From the NCBI RefSeq assembly GCF_036013645.1, contig NZ_CP107869.1:5704001-5768000 (forward strand): a stretch of 64,000 nucleotides of DNA, given 5' to 3'. Each line of letters starts with the position of its first letter. Position 1 is the stretch's first letter. Below the pieces are notes generated by a model, which was given only the letters and a program-made list of their open reading frames with translations, was not told where the DNA came from and did no database searches. This DNA comes from Streptomyces sp. NBC_00490. GTDB lineage: Bacteria; Actinomycetota; Actinomycetes; Streptomycetales; Streptomycetaceae. Shown piece after piece: positions 32,356-41,166 of the stretch. The position numbers were made by a program, and so were the translations under genes.

Positions 32356-33113
32356 GCACGTACGCGCTGACCGATTCCTGGACCATGACCCGGCGCGAAC
32401 TCGCCCACTGGGCGCGGCAGCCGGTGCAGGTCCTGGTCGGGCTGGTCTTCCCCGTGATGCTCCTGCTGATGTTCGCGTACCTGGTCGGCGGCGGCCGGGG
32501 CGTGAACGGTGACTACGTCGACTACCTGGTCCCCGGCATGCTCGCGCTCACCATGGCCTTCGGCCTGGAGGGCACGATGCTCTCCGTCACCCAGGACCTC
32601 AACAAGGGCGTCATCGACCGTTTCCGATCGATGCCCATGGCCAACGGGGCGGTGCTGGTGGGGCGTTCGGTGGCCGACATGCTCCAGTCGGCGCTGGGCC
32701 TGGCGGTGATCATCGCCGTCGCCTGCGCGCTCGGCTGGCGCGCGCACGGCGGGGTGTCCGGCTTCCTCGGCGCCGTCGGCCTCCTGCTGTTGTTCCGCTT
32801 CGCCATGCTCTGGATCGGCATCCACCTCGCGATGGTCGCGGGCAGGCCCGAGATGGTGCAGGCCGTGCAGATCCTGGTCTGGCCGGTGGGCTTCCTGTCC
32901 AACGCCTTCGCCACGCCCCAGTCCATGCCGGGCTGGCTCGGGACGGTCGTGGAGTGGAACCCGATGTCCCAGACGGCCACGGCGGTACGGGAGTTGTTCG
33001 GCGGACCGGGCGGTGAGCCGGGGCATGTGTGGGCGGCCGTGGTGTGGCCGGTGGCGCTGGTGGCGGTGTTCTTTCCGCTGGCGGTACGGCGGTTCGGGGC
33101 GCTGAGCAAGTAG
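32352..33113 (+). CDS. ABC-2 type transporter permease (DrrB family)
   Basis: A 253-residue membrane protein with six predicted helices. The N-terminal motif [21 protein letters not shown] precedes the first helix, [18 protein letters not shown] is the typical cytoplasmic loop of ABC-2 permeases, and [14 protein letters not shown] lies before the last helix. It overlaps the ATPase gene by ATGA. A 12-bp tandem duplication (GCAAGTAGTCCG, 33106-33129) spans its stop codon. Confidence 0.9.
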   Translation: MSTYALTDSWTMTRRELAHWARQPVQVLVGLVFPVMLLLMFAYLVGGGRGVNGDYVDYLVPGMLALTMAFGLEGTMLSVTQDLNKGVIDRFRSMPMANGAVLVGRSVADMLQSALGLAVIIAVACALGWRAHGGVSGFLGAVGLLLLFRFAMLWIGIHLAMVAGRPEMVQAVQILVWPVGFLSNAFATPQSMPGWLGTVVEWNPMSQTATAVRELFGGPGGEPGHVWAAVVWPVALVAVFFPLAVRRFGALSK

Positions 33114-33239
33114 TCCGGCAAGTAGTCCGGACGGTCGGGCGGGCCGCCCGGAAAGTCGTCGTGAGGAAGTGGGAACCCCGGCGCGGTGAGCGGTGTACCA
33201 GAGATGTCGGTGCATCGCGGACCGGGATCGGGGGACGGC

Positions 33240-34400
33240 ATGGAGCGGGTCAGGGGAAGGGCGGCGGTCGTGGTGGCCGTCGTGCTGGGCTTGCTGGCCG
33301 TCATGGCGGCATGCACCCGGACGGACTCGGGCGGGCGGGTCTCCGCCTCTCAGGCAGTGGCGCCCGCCCGTATCCCGTCGGGGGCCGGGCTGCCCGGAGG
33401 GGCGGTCGATGTCGGGTTCGCCGCGGACGGCAGCGGGTTCGCGCTGCTCGCCGAGTGCGGGAAGAAGCGGTGCGTGCAGAGAGTCGCCGTGCTGGAGAAG
33501 GGTGCCGGGGCCTGGAGACTGGGGACCTCGCCGCTTCCGGACGTGACGGGCGACCTCGGCATCACCGCCGGACTCGTCGTCCTCGGACCCGGCCGCGCGC
33601 TGATCACCGAGGGCACATGGCCGCCACCGGAGCGCACGTGGTTCACCGGAGACGCGGGCGACAGCTGGCGAGAGGCGACCGCCGAGCCGACGGGCACCAC
33701 GACGACGGTCCCCGAGGGCGCGGTCCTGGTCGAGAACTGCTCACGGCCCGACGAGGAGGGCAACGGATGCGCCCGGTCCCGTCTGGTGGCGGTGATGCCC
33801 GACACGGGGGAGTACCGGATTCTGGCCGGCCAGCCTCCGCTGAAGGGGGTCGTGATCCCGGCGGGTCACATCGGTGCGCGGCTCTACACCTACGGCCTCG
33901 ATCCACGCTCCGGCAACCCCGCGCTCGCCGTCAGCGAGGACCGGGGCAAGAGCTGGCGTACCTCCGCGATGCCCGCCGGGCCGAAGGGCTGGAGCATGAC
34001 CGTGGTGACCGACGGCTCGGTGCTCTACGCCGCCCACCACGGCCAGTTGCCCGACGAGGACGACGTGAAGAACGGCCTGCTCGCGATCGACCGCAGCACC
34101 GACGGCGGCCATACCTGGGAGCAGGTCTGGAAGCACCGCAAGGGAGCCGAGCCCCGCTCGATCCTCGGCGCCCCGATCGCCGCCGCCGACGGCAGCCTCA
34201 CGGTCCACGGCGAGGACGGCGTCTGGCGCAGTACCGATGACGGCCGTTCCTTCAGCCGCTCCGGAGGCCGGGGACCGCAGGGCTGGGTGACCACGACCCC
34301 GCTCGGCTATCTGTGCGGCGACAGCTTCGGTGCCGGGAGGTACCGCATATCCGCCGACGGGGTCCACTGGAGGACCTTCGACCTGGGCGACGGCACCTGA
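33240..34400 (+). CDS. BNR-repeat lipoprotein
   Basis: A 386-residue secreted protein. The signal peptide (ERVRGRAAVVVAVVLGLL) ends in the lipobox MAAC with Cys at about residue 24. The rest looks like a beta-propeller with Asp-box (BNR) repeats: FTGDAGDSWRE, SEDRGKSWRT, STDGGHTWEQ and STDDGRSFSR. Asp-box repeats occur in sialidases, but no catalytic Arg triad or FRIP motif was found, so an enzymatic role is not supported. It stands alone after the ABC exporter genes. Confidence 0.82.
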   Translation: MERVRGRAAVVVAVVLGLLAVMAACTRTDSGGRVSASQAVAPARIPSGAGLPGGAVDVGFAADGSGFALLAECGKKRCVQRVAVLEKGAGAWRLGTSPLPDVTGDLGITAGLVVLGPGRALITEGTWPPPERTWFTGDAGDSWREATAEPTGTTTTVPEGAVLVENCSRPDEEGNGCARSRLVAVMPDTGEYRILAGQPPLKGVVIPAGHIGARLYTYGLDPRSGNPALAVSEDRGKSWRTSAMPAGPKGWSMTVVTDGSVLYAAHHGQLPDEDDVKNGLLAIDRSTDGGHTWEQVWKHRKGAEPRSILGAPIAAADGSLTVHGEDGVWRSTDDGRSFSRSGGRGPQGWVTTTPLGYLCGDSFGAGRYRISADGVHWRTFDLGDGT

Positions 34401-34437
34401 CGGGCTCAGTGGTGGAACCCGGTCGCCGCCTCCTTGC

Positions 34438-34791
34438 CCCGGGTCCGAGGCTGGGTCCGTCCGCGAGCATCAGCGCGGTCGCCAGCAGCAGCCCGGGCAG
34501 CACGGCGGGCGGCAGGACGGGAGCGTCCAGGCCCGTGGTGGCCGGGTCGGGGCCGGCGTGCCCCGGCACCTTCCAGACCACGAGGCCGACCGCCACACCG
34601 GTGGCGGTGAGCATGAAGACCGTCCAGAACACGGAGTACCGGCCGATCCCCAGGGCGTCGGGCAGGTTCCGCCACAGCACGTGCTGGAGCGCCTCGGCCG
34701 CCGTGCTCACTCCGAGAAGGAGCAGACTCGCGCCGACGCCCACGCCCACGACGAGAGCGGGGAGGATGCCCGAGGCGGAACGGGCTTGCAC
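34438..34791 (-). pseudogene. Truncated ion (chloride)-channel family gene
   Basis: About 118 residues resemble the N-terminal third of a ClC-type ion channel protein of Streptomyces: hydrophobic LPALVVGVGVGASLLLLG, then LPDALGIGRYS, GLVVWKVPGHAGPDPATTGL and LLLATALMLADGPSLGP. Right after the segment that should lead into the pore region, the sequence becomes Arg-rich in this frame and ends against the BNR lipoprotein gene, so about two thirds of the protein are missing. The 5' end abuts and overlaps the tipA -35 region. A different frame after the break gives a short GFHH end, which could be the remaining C-terminus after an internal deletion. Confidence 0.65.
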
Positions 34792-34816
34792 CTCACGTGG
34801 CGTGAGGCCGCAGGGT
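34786..34816 (+). promoter_or_regulatory. tipA promoter and TipA operator
   Basis: The -35 TTGCAC (34786-34791) and -10 CAGGGT (34811-34816) are separated by 19 bp, the long spacer used by MerR-family activators. The spacer contains CCTCACG-TGG-CGTGAGG (34791-34807), a perfect 7-3-7 palindrome. This matches the arrangement of the known thiostrepton-inducible tipA promoter (-10 CAGCGT there), so autoactivation by TipAL is expected. Confidence 0.93.
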
Positions 34817-34846
34817 GGTGGACGTACCGAGAAGGGAGCGGACGAA

Positions 34847-35608
34847 GTGAGCTATTCCGTGGGACAGGTAGCCGGTTTCGCCGGAGTGACGGTGCGCACC
34901 CTGCACCACTACGACGACATCGGACTGCTCGCACCCAGCGAGCGCAGCCACGCGGGCCATCGGCGCTACAGCGACGCCGACCTCGACCGGCTGCAGCAGA
35001 TCCTGTTCTACCGGGAGCTCGGCTTCCCGCTCGACGAGGTCGCCGCCCTGCTCGACGATCCGGCCGCGGACCCGCGCGCCCACCTGCGCCGCCAGCACGA
35101 GCTGCTGACCGCCCGGATCGAGAAGCTGCGGAAGATGGCGGCGGCCGTGGAGCAGGCCATGGAGGCACGGAAGATGGGCATCAACCTCACACCCGAGGAG
35201 CGGTTCGAGGTCTTCGGCGACAAGGACCCCGAGCAGTACGCCGAGGAGGCGGAGGAGCGCTGGGGCGGCACGGAGGCGTACGCGGAGTCGCAGCGCCGCG
35301 CCGCGGGCTACACCAAGGACGACTGGAAACGCATGCAGGCCGAAGTGGCCGACTGGAGCGAGCGCTACAGCGGCCTGATGGCGGCCGGTGAACCGCCGGC
35401 GTCCGAGGCGGCCATGGACATGGCCGAGGAGCACCGGCGGCACATCTGCGGCTGGTTCTACGAGTGTCCGTACGACATGCACCGGTGCCTGGGCGAGATG
35501 TACGTGTCCGACGAGCGCTTCAAGGCGTTCTACGACTCCATGCGCCCGGGTCTCGCCGAGCACCTCCGGGCCGCGATCGACGCGAACGCGGCCCGGCACA
35601 CCTCCTGA
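34847..35608 (+). CDS. tipA: Thiopeptide-inducible MerR-family activator TipA
   Basis: A 253-residue protein close to S. lividans TipAL. The N-terminal MerR HTH (VGQVAGFAGVTVRTLHHYDD) is followed by a coiled-coil dimerisation helix (about 75-110) and the ligand domain from Met110 (MGINLTPEERF). Cys207 and Cys214 (FYECPYDMHRC), the thiostrepton-reactive region, are kept at the same numbers; an extra Cys201 is present. A GGAGG 8 bp before codon 110 (ATG at 35174) allows separate synthesis of the drug-binding fragment TipAS. The main start is GTG after GAAGGGAG. It activates its own promoter and multidrug-response genes on covalent binding of thiopeptides. Confidence 0.95.
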   Translation: MSYSVGQVAGFAGVTVRTLHHYDDIGLLAPSERSHAGHRRYSDADLDRLQQILFYRELGFPLDEVAALLDDPAADPRAHLRRQHELLTARIEKLRKMAAAVEQAMEARKMGINLTPEERFEVFGDKDPEQYAEEAEERWGGTEAYAESQRRAAGYTKDDWKRMQAEVADWSERYSGLMAAGEPPASEAAMDMAEEHRRHICGWFYECPYDMHRCLGEMYVSDERFKAFYDSMRPGLAEHLRAAIDANAARHTS

Positions 35609-35648
35609 GGTCCCGGCCCGGGAGGAAGAGGCCTGCTGAGGAAGGGGC

Positions 35649-36014
35649 CTACTCCCGGGTCAGGATCACGGCCGTCCCGTACGCGCACACCTCGGTGCCG
35701 ACGTCCGCCGCCTCGGTCACGTCGAAGCGGAACGCCAGCACCCCGTTCGCACCACGCGCGCGTGCCTGCTCGACGAGCCGTTCCATGGCCTGGTTGCGGG
35801 TCTGCACCAGCGTCTTGGTGAGCCCTTTGAGCTCACCGCCGACCATCGACTTCAGCCCCGCCCCGATCTGGCTCCCCAGATGCCGGGAGCGGACCGTCAA
35901 CCCGAACACCTCACCAAGAACCTCCTGCACCCGGTAGCCGGGAGCGTCGTTCGTGGTCACGACCAGCACGTCCGGCTGGGGTCCCTGACCGCCGCCGTAG
36001 TCTTCGATACCCAT
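35649..36014 (-). CDS. YbjQ/DUF74 family protein
   Basis: A 121-residue protein of the YbjQ (UPF0145) family: VVTTNDAPGYRVQEVLGEVFGLTVRS, split at positions about 14-39, then RNQAMERLVEQARARGANGVLAFRFD and an end of beta strands GTEVCAYGTAVIL. The fold forms a pentamer in known structures and is thought to bind metal or heavy-metal complexes, but the role is not established. Convergent with tipA (40-bp gap) and divergent from the DedA gene. Confidence 0.87.
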   Translation of the reverse strand: MGIEDYGGGQGPQPDVLVVTTNDAPGYRVQEVLGEVFGLTVRSRHLGSQIGAGLKSMVGGELKGLTKTLVQTRNQAMERLVEQARARGANGVLAFRFDVTEAADVGTEVCAYGTAVILTRE

Positions 36015-36147
36015 GCCCCACAGCTTTGTCCCAGCGGGCGCACAGTGCATCCTGGGAGACCGCATGGAACCTGGGTTGTGACGGCTGCGTTGATACTTTT
36101 GGGCAGCCAGCCCCAGCCCGTCTCCCAGTACCAGGAGCCACAGACCC

Positions 36148-37083
36148 GTGACCACGCTCGCGCTCGCCCCCGAGTGGCTCAGTCCGAACTACCTGATCGA
36201 GACGTTCAGCCTGCCAGGCATCCTGCTGATCGTCTTCGCCGAGTCGGGTCTGTTCGCGTTCCTGCCCGGCGACTCGCTGCTGTTCACGGCGGGTCTCTTC
36301 GTGGCCCAGGGCGAGTACATCAGCCAGCCGCTGTGGCTGGTCTGCTTCCTGATCGTGGTGGCGGCCGTCCTCGGTGACCAGGTCGGCTACATGATCGGAA
36401 AGTTCTTCGGGCCCAAGCTCTTCAACCGTCCCAACTCCAAGCTCTTCAAGCAGGAGAACCTGGACAAGGCCCACGAGTTCATGGAGAAGTTCGGCCCGAA
36501 GGCGATCGTCCTGGCCCGCTTCGTGCCGATCGTGCGCACCTTCGCCCCCATCGTGGCGGGCGCCGGCCGTATGAAGTACCGCACGTTCCTCACGTACAAC
36601 GTCATCGGTGGTGTCGCCTGGGGCACCGGCGTGACCCTCGCGGGTTACTGGCTCGGCCAGATCGACGTCATCCACAAGAACGTCGAGGCGATCCTCGTCC
36701 TCATCGTCCTCGTCTCGGTCGTCCCGATCATCATCGAGTACCTGCGCGAGCGTTCCAAGAAGAAGAAGGCGGCAGCCGAGGCCCCGGCCCCCCAGGCCTA
36801 CCAGCCCCCGCCCATGGACGACGCCACGACCCAGCTCCGCCGCATCCCGTCGGACGACGAGCAGCACCAGCAGCAGTACGGCAACCAGAACGACCAGGGC
36901 TACGGCCACCAGGGCCACCAGGGCCAGCAGGGCCAGCAGCAGTACGGCTACGACCAGTGCTACGCCCCGCAGCCCCAGCAACAGCAGCAGCCGTACGCCC
37001 AGCAGTACCCCCAGGGATACGGCGACCAGCAGCAGTACGACGGCCGGCAGAACCAGCAGTACCCGCCCAACCAGGGCTACTGA
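36148..37083 (+). CDS. DedA-family membrane protein with Gln/Gly/Tyr-rich C-terminal tail
   Basis: A 311-residue protein starting at GTG. Residues about 1-215 are a normal DedA/SNARE-associated domain: FAESGLFAFLPGDSLLF, DQVGYMIGKFFG, the signature LARFVPIVRTFAPIVAGAGRMKYRTF in two parts, and TMs to the end of the domain. DedA proteins flip polyprenyl phosphate or phospholipids across the membrane. From about residue 240 the tail is unusual: runs of Gln with Gly, Tyr, Asn and His (QGQQGQQQYGYDQC, QQQQQPYAQQYPQGYGDQQQY) to the C-terminus, predicted disordered and cytoplasmic. Confidence 0.9.
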   Translation: MTTLALAPEWLSPNYLIETFSLPGILLIVFAESGLFAFLPGDSLLFTAGLFVAQGEYISQPLWLVCFLIVVAAVLGDQVGYMIGKFFGPKLFNRPNSKLFKQENLDKAHEFMEKFGPKAIVLARFVPIVRTFAPIVAGAGRMKYRTFLTYNVIGGVAWGTGVTLAGYWLGQIDVIHKNVEAILVLIVLVSVVPIIIEYLRERSKKKKAAAEAPAPQAYQPPPMDDATTQLRRIPSDDEQHQQQYGNQNDQGYGHQGHQGQQGQQQYGYDQCYAPQPQQQQQPYAQQYPQGYGDQQQYDGRQNQQYPPNQGY

Positions 37084-37118
37084 AGCGCCCGTTCAGGGAC
37101 GCCCCAGCTCTCAGGCGC

Positions 37119-38783
37119 TCAGAACCCACGCGTCCGCTTCGCCGCCCTGCGCCCCGAAGCGGCTCCCCCCGGAACGCGGAGAAACAGCCGCGAGATCTCC
37201 GACCCGAGGTTGACCCCGATGGCGATGGCCATGGCGAGTGACGCCGCCGTGGCCAACGACACCAGCCCCTTGTCCACCTCGTTCTGCGCGATGGCCAGCA
37301 GCCCGAAGTACGTGGAGGAACCGGGCAGCAGAGGCCCGATCGCAGCGGTCGTGTAGGGCAGCGCGGAAGCGAACCGGTACCGCGACATCATCTGCCCGAA
37401 CAGCCCCACCAGCCCCGCCGCCACCGCCGTGGAGGCCACCGGCGAGATGTCACCGGCGTAGCGCATCGCGCCGTACACCGACCAGGCGACCCCGCCGTTC
37501 AGGGTCACCGCCAGCACGGTCGACCGCTCCTGCTGGAGCAGCACGGCGAAGGTCAGCGACAGCATCATCGACGCCGCGAGCTGCCACAGCGGCCGCTCGG
37601 GGATGCTCACCGCGACCTCGGGATTGAGCTCGGCACCCACCTGCACCCCGAAGTACAGGACCAGCAGCACGCCCGTCACGATGCCGACGAAGAAGTACAT
37701 GACCTCCAGCAGCCGCGCCGACGCGGTGATGTAGAAGCCGGTCAGCCCGTCCTGCACGCCCGCCACCAGCGCCCGCCCCGGCAGCAGCGCGAACAGCCCA
37801 CCGGTGATGACCGCGGAGGCCTTCACATCGATGTCGGCCAGCGTCAGCGCGATCCCTATGGCGGCCGGCGGCATCGCGGCCACCGTGAACTGGTAGAACT
37901 CCGGCAGCCCGCGCCCCGCGCACAGCCACGCCAGCCGGTCGCCGAGCATCGCGCCCAGCGCGGCCGCGACGAACACGATCAGATCACCGCCGACGAGCAC
38001 CGAGGCCGCACCGGCGAGCAGCCCGCTCGCCCCGGTCAGCACCCAGCCCGGGTACGGGTGCCGGTTGCGGCGGATCTCGGCGAGCCGCCGGTAGGACTCC
38101 TCCAGGGAGATCGCCGTCTCGGGGTCGCTGAGGTCGTCCACCAGGTGGAAGACGGCCGCGAGCCGCGTGTAGTCGGTGCCGCGCCGCCGTACCGTCCGGG
38201 ACGCGGTGATCGGATCGTCGACCAGCGACGGCTGGTACGAGATCGACAGCAGGGTGAAGGTGACGTTCGGCTCACAGCGGTCGAGGCCGTACGACCGGCA
38301 GACGGCGAACATCGCCGCCTCCACGTCCTCCGCGCCCTCACCGCCCGCGAGCAGCAGCTCGCCGATACGCAGCGTCATGTCGAGCACGCGCGGGACGGCC
38401 GGCCCCTCGTCCTCGGACTTCGGCGCCGACTCCGGAGCGGGCCGCTCGGCCACCGGCATCCGCAGCATCGTGCGCATCCGGTCCTGCCAGGGCACGTCCT
38501 TGGTCAGACTGACCACCGGTATGCCGCTTGCCGGCGTGAACGCGGGCGCCTGCTTGGCGCTGTAGGTGCGCGGCGTGTTGAACGCCGACCCCTCGGGCTC
38601 GACCGAGGGCACCTGCGGGACGTCCAGGCCGTCGGGGACGGCGAACTCGCTCGTCGTCTCCGGTTCCGTGCCGCCTCTGGACACGGCGAGCCCCTGGGGG
38701 ATCGCGAACTCGGACGTGATCTCGGGGTCGTAGACACTCCTCGCCTCGTCCGACTGCGGCTTGCGGTCCTCCGCTTCCGTCAC
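37119..38783 (-). CDS. Threonine/serine exporter, ThrE family
   Basis: A 554-residue membrane protein. A soluble acidic N-terminal region (about 110 residues) carries a duplicated TSEFAxPxGL motif. The ThrE domain follows, with a cytoplasmic hydrolase-like part (LRIGELLLAGGEGAEDVEAAM, RCEPNVTFTLLSISY) and ten hydrophobic segments in two halves (GWVLTGASGLLAGAASVLVGG and later GVQVGAELNPEVAV). Homologues export L-threonine and L-serine by proton motive force. It lies downstream of ppa but a terminator separates them. Confidence 0.88.
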   Translation of the reverse strand: MTEAEDRKPQSDEARSVYDPEITSEFAIPQGLAVSRGGTEPETTSEFAVPDGLDVPQVPSVEPEGSAFNTPRTYSAKQAPAFTPASGIPVVSLTKDVPWQDRMRTMLRMPVAERPAPESAPKSEDEGPAVPRVLDMTLRIGELLLAGGEGAEDVEAAMFAVCRSYGLDRCEPNVTFTLLSISYQPSLVDDPITASRTVRRRGTDYTRLAAVFHLVDDLSDPETAISLEESYRRLAEIRRNRHPYPGWVLTGASGLLAGAASVLVGGDLIVFVAAALGAMLGDRLAWLCAGRGLPEFYQFTVAAMPPAAIGIALTLADIDVKASAVITGGLFALLPGRALVAGVQDGLTGFYITASARLLEVMYFFVGIVTGVLLVLYFGVQVGAELNPEVAVSIPERPLWQLAASMMLSLTFAVLLQQERSTVLAVTLNGGVAWSVYGAMRYAGDISPVASTAVAAGLVGLFGQMMSRYRFASALPYTTAAIGPLLPGSSTYFGLLAIAQNEVDKGLVSLATAASLAMAIAIGVNLGSEISRLFLRVPGGAASGRRAAKRTRGF

Positions 38784-38838
38784 TCACAGCTCCTGTGTAC
38801 GCACCTCCGGTTCGCACCAGTATGCGCACAGAAACACA

Positions 38839-38868
38839 GTGGGCCGCACGCGTGTGCGTGCGGCCCAC
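38839..38868 (-). terminator. Hairpin terminator after ppa
   Basis: GTGGGCCGCACGC (38839-38851) and GCGTGCGGCCCAC (38856-38868) form a perfect 13-bp stem with a 4-nt loop, 15 bp downstream of the ppa stop codon. Being symmetrical it could act on either strand. Confidence 0.85.
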
Positions 38869-38883
38869 AGGACATCAGGAAGC

Positions 38884-39375
38884 TCAGTGGCCGCCGGACT
38901 CCTTGAAGCGCTTGTACGACCGCTCGATCTCGACCTCGGCGTCGACCCGGCCCACCCAGTTGGCGCCCTCGACGGACTTGCCGGGCTCCAGGTCCTTGTA
39001 GACCTCGAAGAAGTGCTGGATCTCCAGGCGGTCGAACTCGGAGACGTGGTGGATGTCACGCAGGTGCTCCTGGCGCGGATCCGTCGCCGGCACGCACAGC
39101 AGCTTGTCGTCGCCGCCGGCCTCGTCCGTCATCCGGAACATGCCGATCGCGCGGCACTTGATGAGGCAGCCCGGGAACGTCGGCTCGTCAAGAATGACCA
39201 GCGCGTCCAGCGGGTCGCCGTCCTCGCCGAGAGTGTTCTCGACGAATCCGTAGTCGGTCGGGTAGGCGGTCGAGGTGAAGAGTCGACGGTCCAGGCGGAT
39301 CCGACCGGTCTCGTGGTCCACCTCGTACTTGTTCCGCGAACCCTTCGGAATCTCGATCGTGACGTCGAACTCCAC
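38884..39375 (-). CDS. ppa: Inorganic pyrophosphatase
   Basis: A 163-residue family I soluble pyrophosphatase. Substrate and metal sites are visible in [35 protein letters not shown] (the DxDPxD core) and [13 protein letters not shown]. It hydrolyses PPi to phosphate with Mg2+. The GTG at 39375 was chosen over ATGs at 39390 and 39399 because GGAGGAG lies 6 bp upstream of it and the length then equals that of known Streptomyces Ppa. Confidence 0.95.
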   Translation of the reverse strand: MEFDVTIEIPKGSRNKYEVDHETGRIRLDRRLFTSTAYPTDYGFVENTLGEDGDPLDALVILDEPTFPGCLIKCRAIGMFRMTDEAGGDDKLLCVPATDPRQEHLRDIHHVSEFDRLEIQHFFEVYKDLEPGKSVEGANWVGRVDAEVEIERSYKRFKESGGH

Positions 39376-39454
39376 CGGTGGCTCCTCCATGATCAACACA
39401 TAGTTCTGGTGGTTAAGTGTCCCTCACGCAGGTGTGTGATCGCGAAAGGGGCTG

Positions 39455-41035
39455 GTGGTCGTGCCTGAACTGAGGCCTTGGCGGGCTGCGAAACCGCATG
39501 TGGCGCGGCTCGCGAACGCCGTACGACCCCGTCTGGCACAGGCCGCGACCGCCGCGAAACCACGGGTCACGCGACTCGGTCGGACCATGTCGGTGCAGGT
39601 CACGAAGGTGCGGACCTGGCAGTACACGGCCGGAGCCGCCACCGCGGGACTGGCGCTGACCGCCGTCGTGGTGACGGCCGCCGGCCCCTGGGACTCCTCC
39701 GGTCAGCGTACGGCCGAGCGGGACCGGGCAGCCGCCCTGGAGCACACGGGTGGCGCAGATCACGATCGCGATTCCGGTACGACGGAAGCGGCGCCCGAGC
39801 CCGCCCCCAGCGCCGCCTCCGTCCTCACCGGCCTCGGCGGCGCCGGCAGCACGGTGAAGTCGGCGCCGACCGGACCGGCCCTCGCGGACGTGCTGGGCCC
39901 GCTCCTGAAGGACCCGGCGCTCGGCAGCAGCCGCGCGGCCGAGGTCGTCGACATCGCCACCGGCAAGCGGCTCTACGGCACCGGCGGGGGCACCGCCCTC
40001 ACCCCCGCCTCCACGACGAAGATCGCCACCGCGGTGGCGGCCCTGTCCGCGATGGGCGCCGACCACCGCCTCACCACGCGCGCGGACCTCGAACCCGGCA
40101 CCCAGGAACTCGTCCTCGTCGGCGGCGGCGACCCCACCCTGACGGCCCGCAAGGATGCCGAGGGTTCGGCGAGCCTGCGCGACCTGGCCACCAAGGCCGC
40201 CGAGGCGCTGAAGAAGGACGGCGTACGGAAGGTCACGCTCTCGTACGACACGACCCTGTACGCGGGGTCCGGGATCCACCCGATCGGCATCGACAACGCC
40301 AACCTCGCCCCGGTCAGCGCCCTGATGGCCGACGAGGGCCGCACCGACGACAGCACCAGCGGCCTGGCGGTCCGTGCGGAGAACCCCGCGCAGGACGCGG
40401 CCCGCAAGTTCGCCGGCTTCCTGAAAGAGGCCGGGATCACGACCACGCCCCCCGGCCCCTCCAAGGCGACGGAGCGCGCGAAGACGCTCGCCGAGGTCTC
40501 CTCCCCGCCGCTGTCCGCCCTGGTCGAGCGCATGCTGACCAACAGCGACAACGACATCGCGGAGGCCCTGGCGCGCCAGACGGCCGTGGCGACGAAGGTG
40601 CGCGCCGACTTCGCGGGCGGGGGCGAGGCGATCCGGGCGCAGCTGAAGAAGCTCGAACTCCCGGTCTCCGGCGCCTCCTTCAAGGACGGCAGCGGCCTGA
40701 ACCGCGAGGACCGACTGACGGCGGACCTGCTGACGGCCCTCCTGGTGAAGGCGGGCGACCCGGCCCACCCCGAACTCCGCCCCGTCCTCACCGGCCTTCC
40801 GGTCGCGGGCTTCACCGGCACCCTGAGCACCCGTTACACGAACGGTGCGGCCGGCGTCGTACGAGCCAAGACGGGCACGCTGACCGGCGTGAACACTCTC
40901 GCGGGGACTGTGGTCGACCAGCAGGGCCGCCTGCTGGCATTCGCCTTCCTCGCGTCGGACACGACGAGCAAGGACGCGGCGCAGTCGGCGCTGGACCGGA
41001 CGGCCACGGCGCTGGCGGCGTGCGGCTGCCGCTGA
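39455..41035 (+). CDS. dacB: D-alanyl-D-alanine carboxypeptidase/endopeptidase, PBP4 type
   Basis: A 526-residue class C low-molecular-weight penicillin-binding protein. An N-terminal cytoplasmic segment and one membrane anchor (AGAATAGLALTAVVVTAAG, about residues 58-76) lead to an extracellular domain. This has SxxK in TPASTTKIA (about residue 188), SxN in NSDND and KTG in AKTGTLTGV. It trims peptidoglycan stem peptides. GTG at 39455 follows GAAAGGGG; a GTG two codons later is possible. It opens the conserved block leading to ftsH and is divergent from ppa. Confidence 0.92.
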   Translation: MVVPELRPWRAAKPHVARLANAVRPRLAQAATAAKPRVTRLGRTMSVQVTKVRTWQYTAGAATAGLALTAVVVTAAGPWDSSGQRTAERDRAAALEHTGGADHDRDSGTTEAAPEPAPSAASVLTGLGGAGSTVKSAPTGPALADVLGPLLKDPALGSSRAAEVVDIATGKRLYGTGGGTALTPASTTKIATAVAALSAMGADHRLTTRADLEPGTQELVLVGGGDPTLTARKDAEGSASLRDLATKAAEALKKDGVRKVTLSYDTTLYAGSGIHPIGIDNANLAPVSALMADEGRTDDSTSGLAVRAENPAQDAARKFAGFLKEAGITTTPPGPSKATERAKTLAEVSSPPLSALVERMLTNSDNDIAEALARQTAVATKVRADFAGGGEAIRAQLKKLELPVSGASFKDGSGLNREDRLTADLLTALLVKAGDPAHPELRPVLTGLPVAGFTGTLSTRYTNGAAGVVRAKTGTLTGVNTLAGTVVDQQGRLLAFAFLASDTTSKDAAQSALDRTATALAACGCR

Positions 41036-41166
41036 CCGAGGGCGCCGCCACCGCCGTACAGCCGTCTCCGCCGGCACACCCGTCCCGGACGACCTCACGG
41101 TGCCCGTCAGCCGCAACCGGCCTCTGTGGCCTGCCCCAAGCGGGAACGCTCACGTACGGTTGACGC

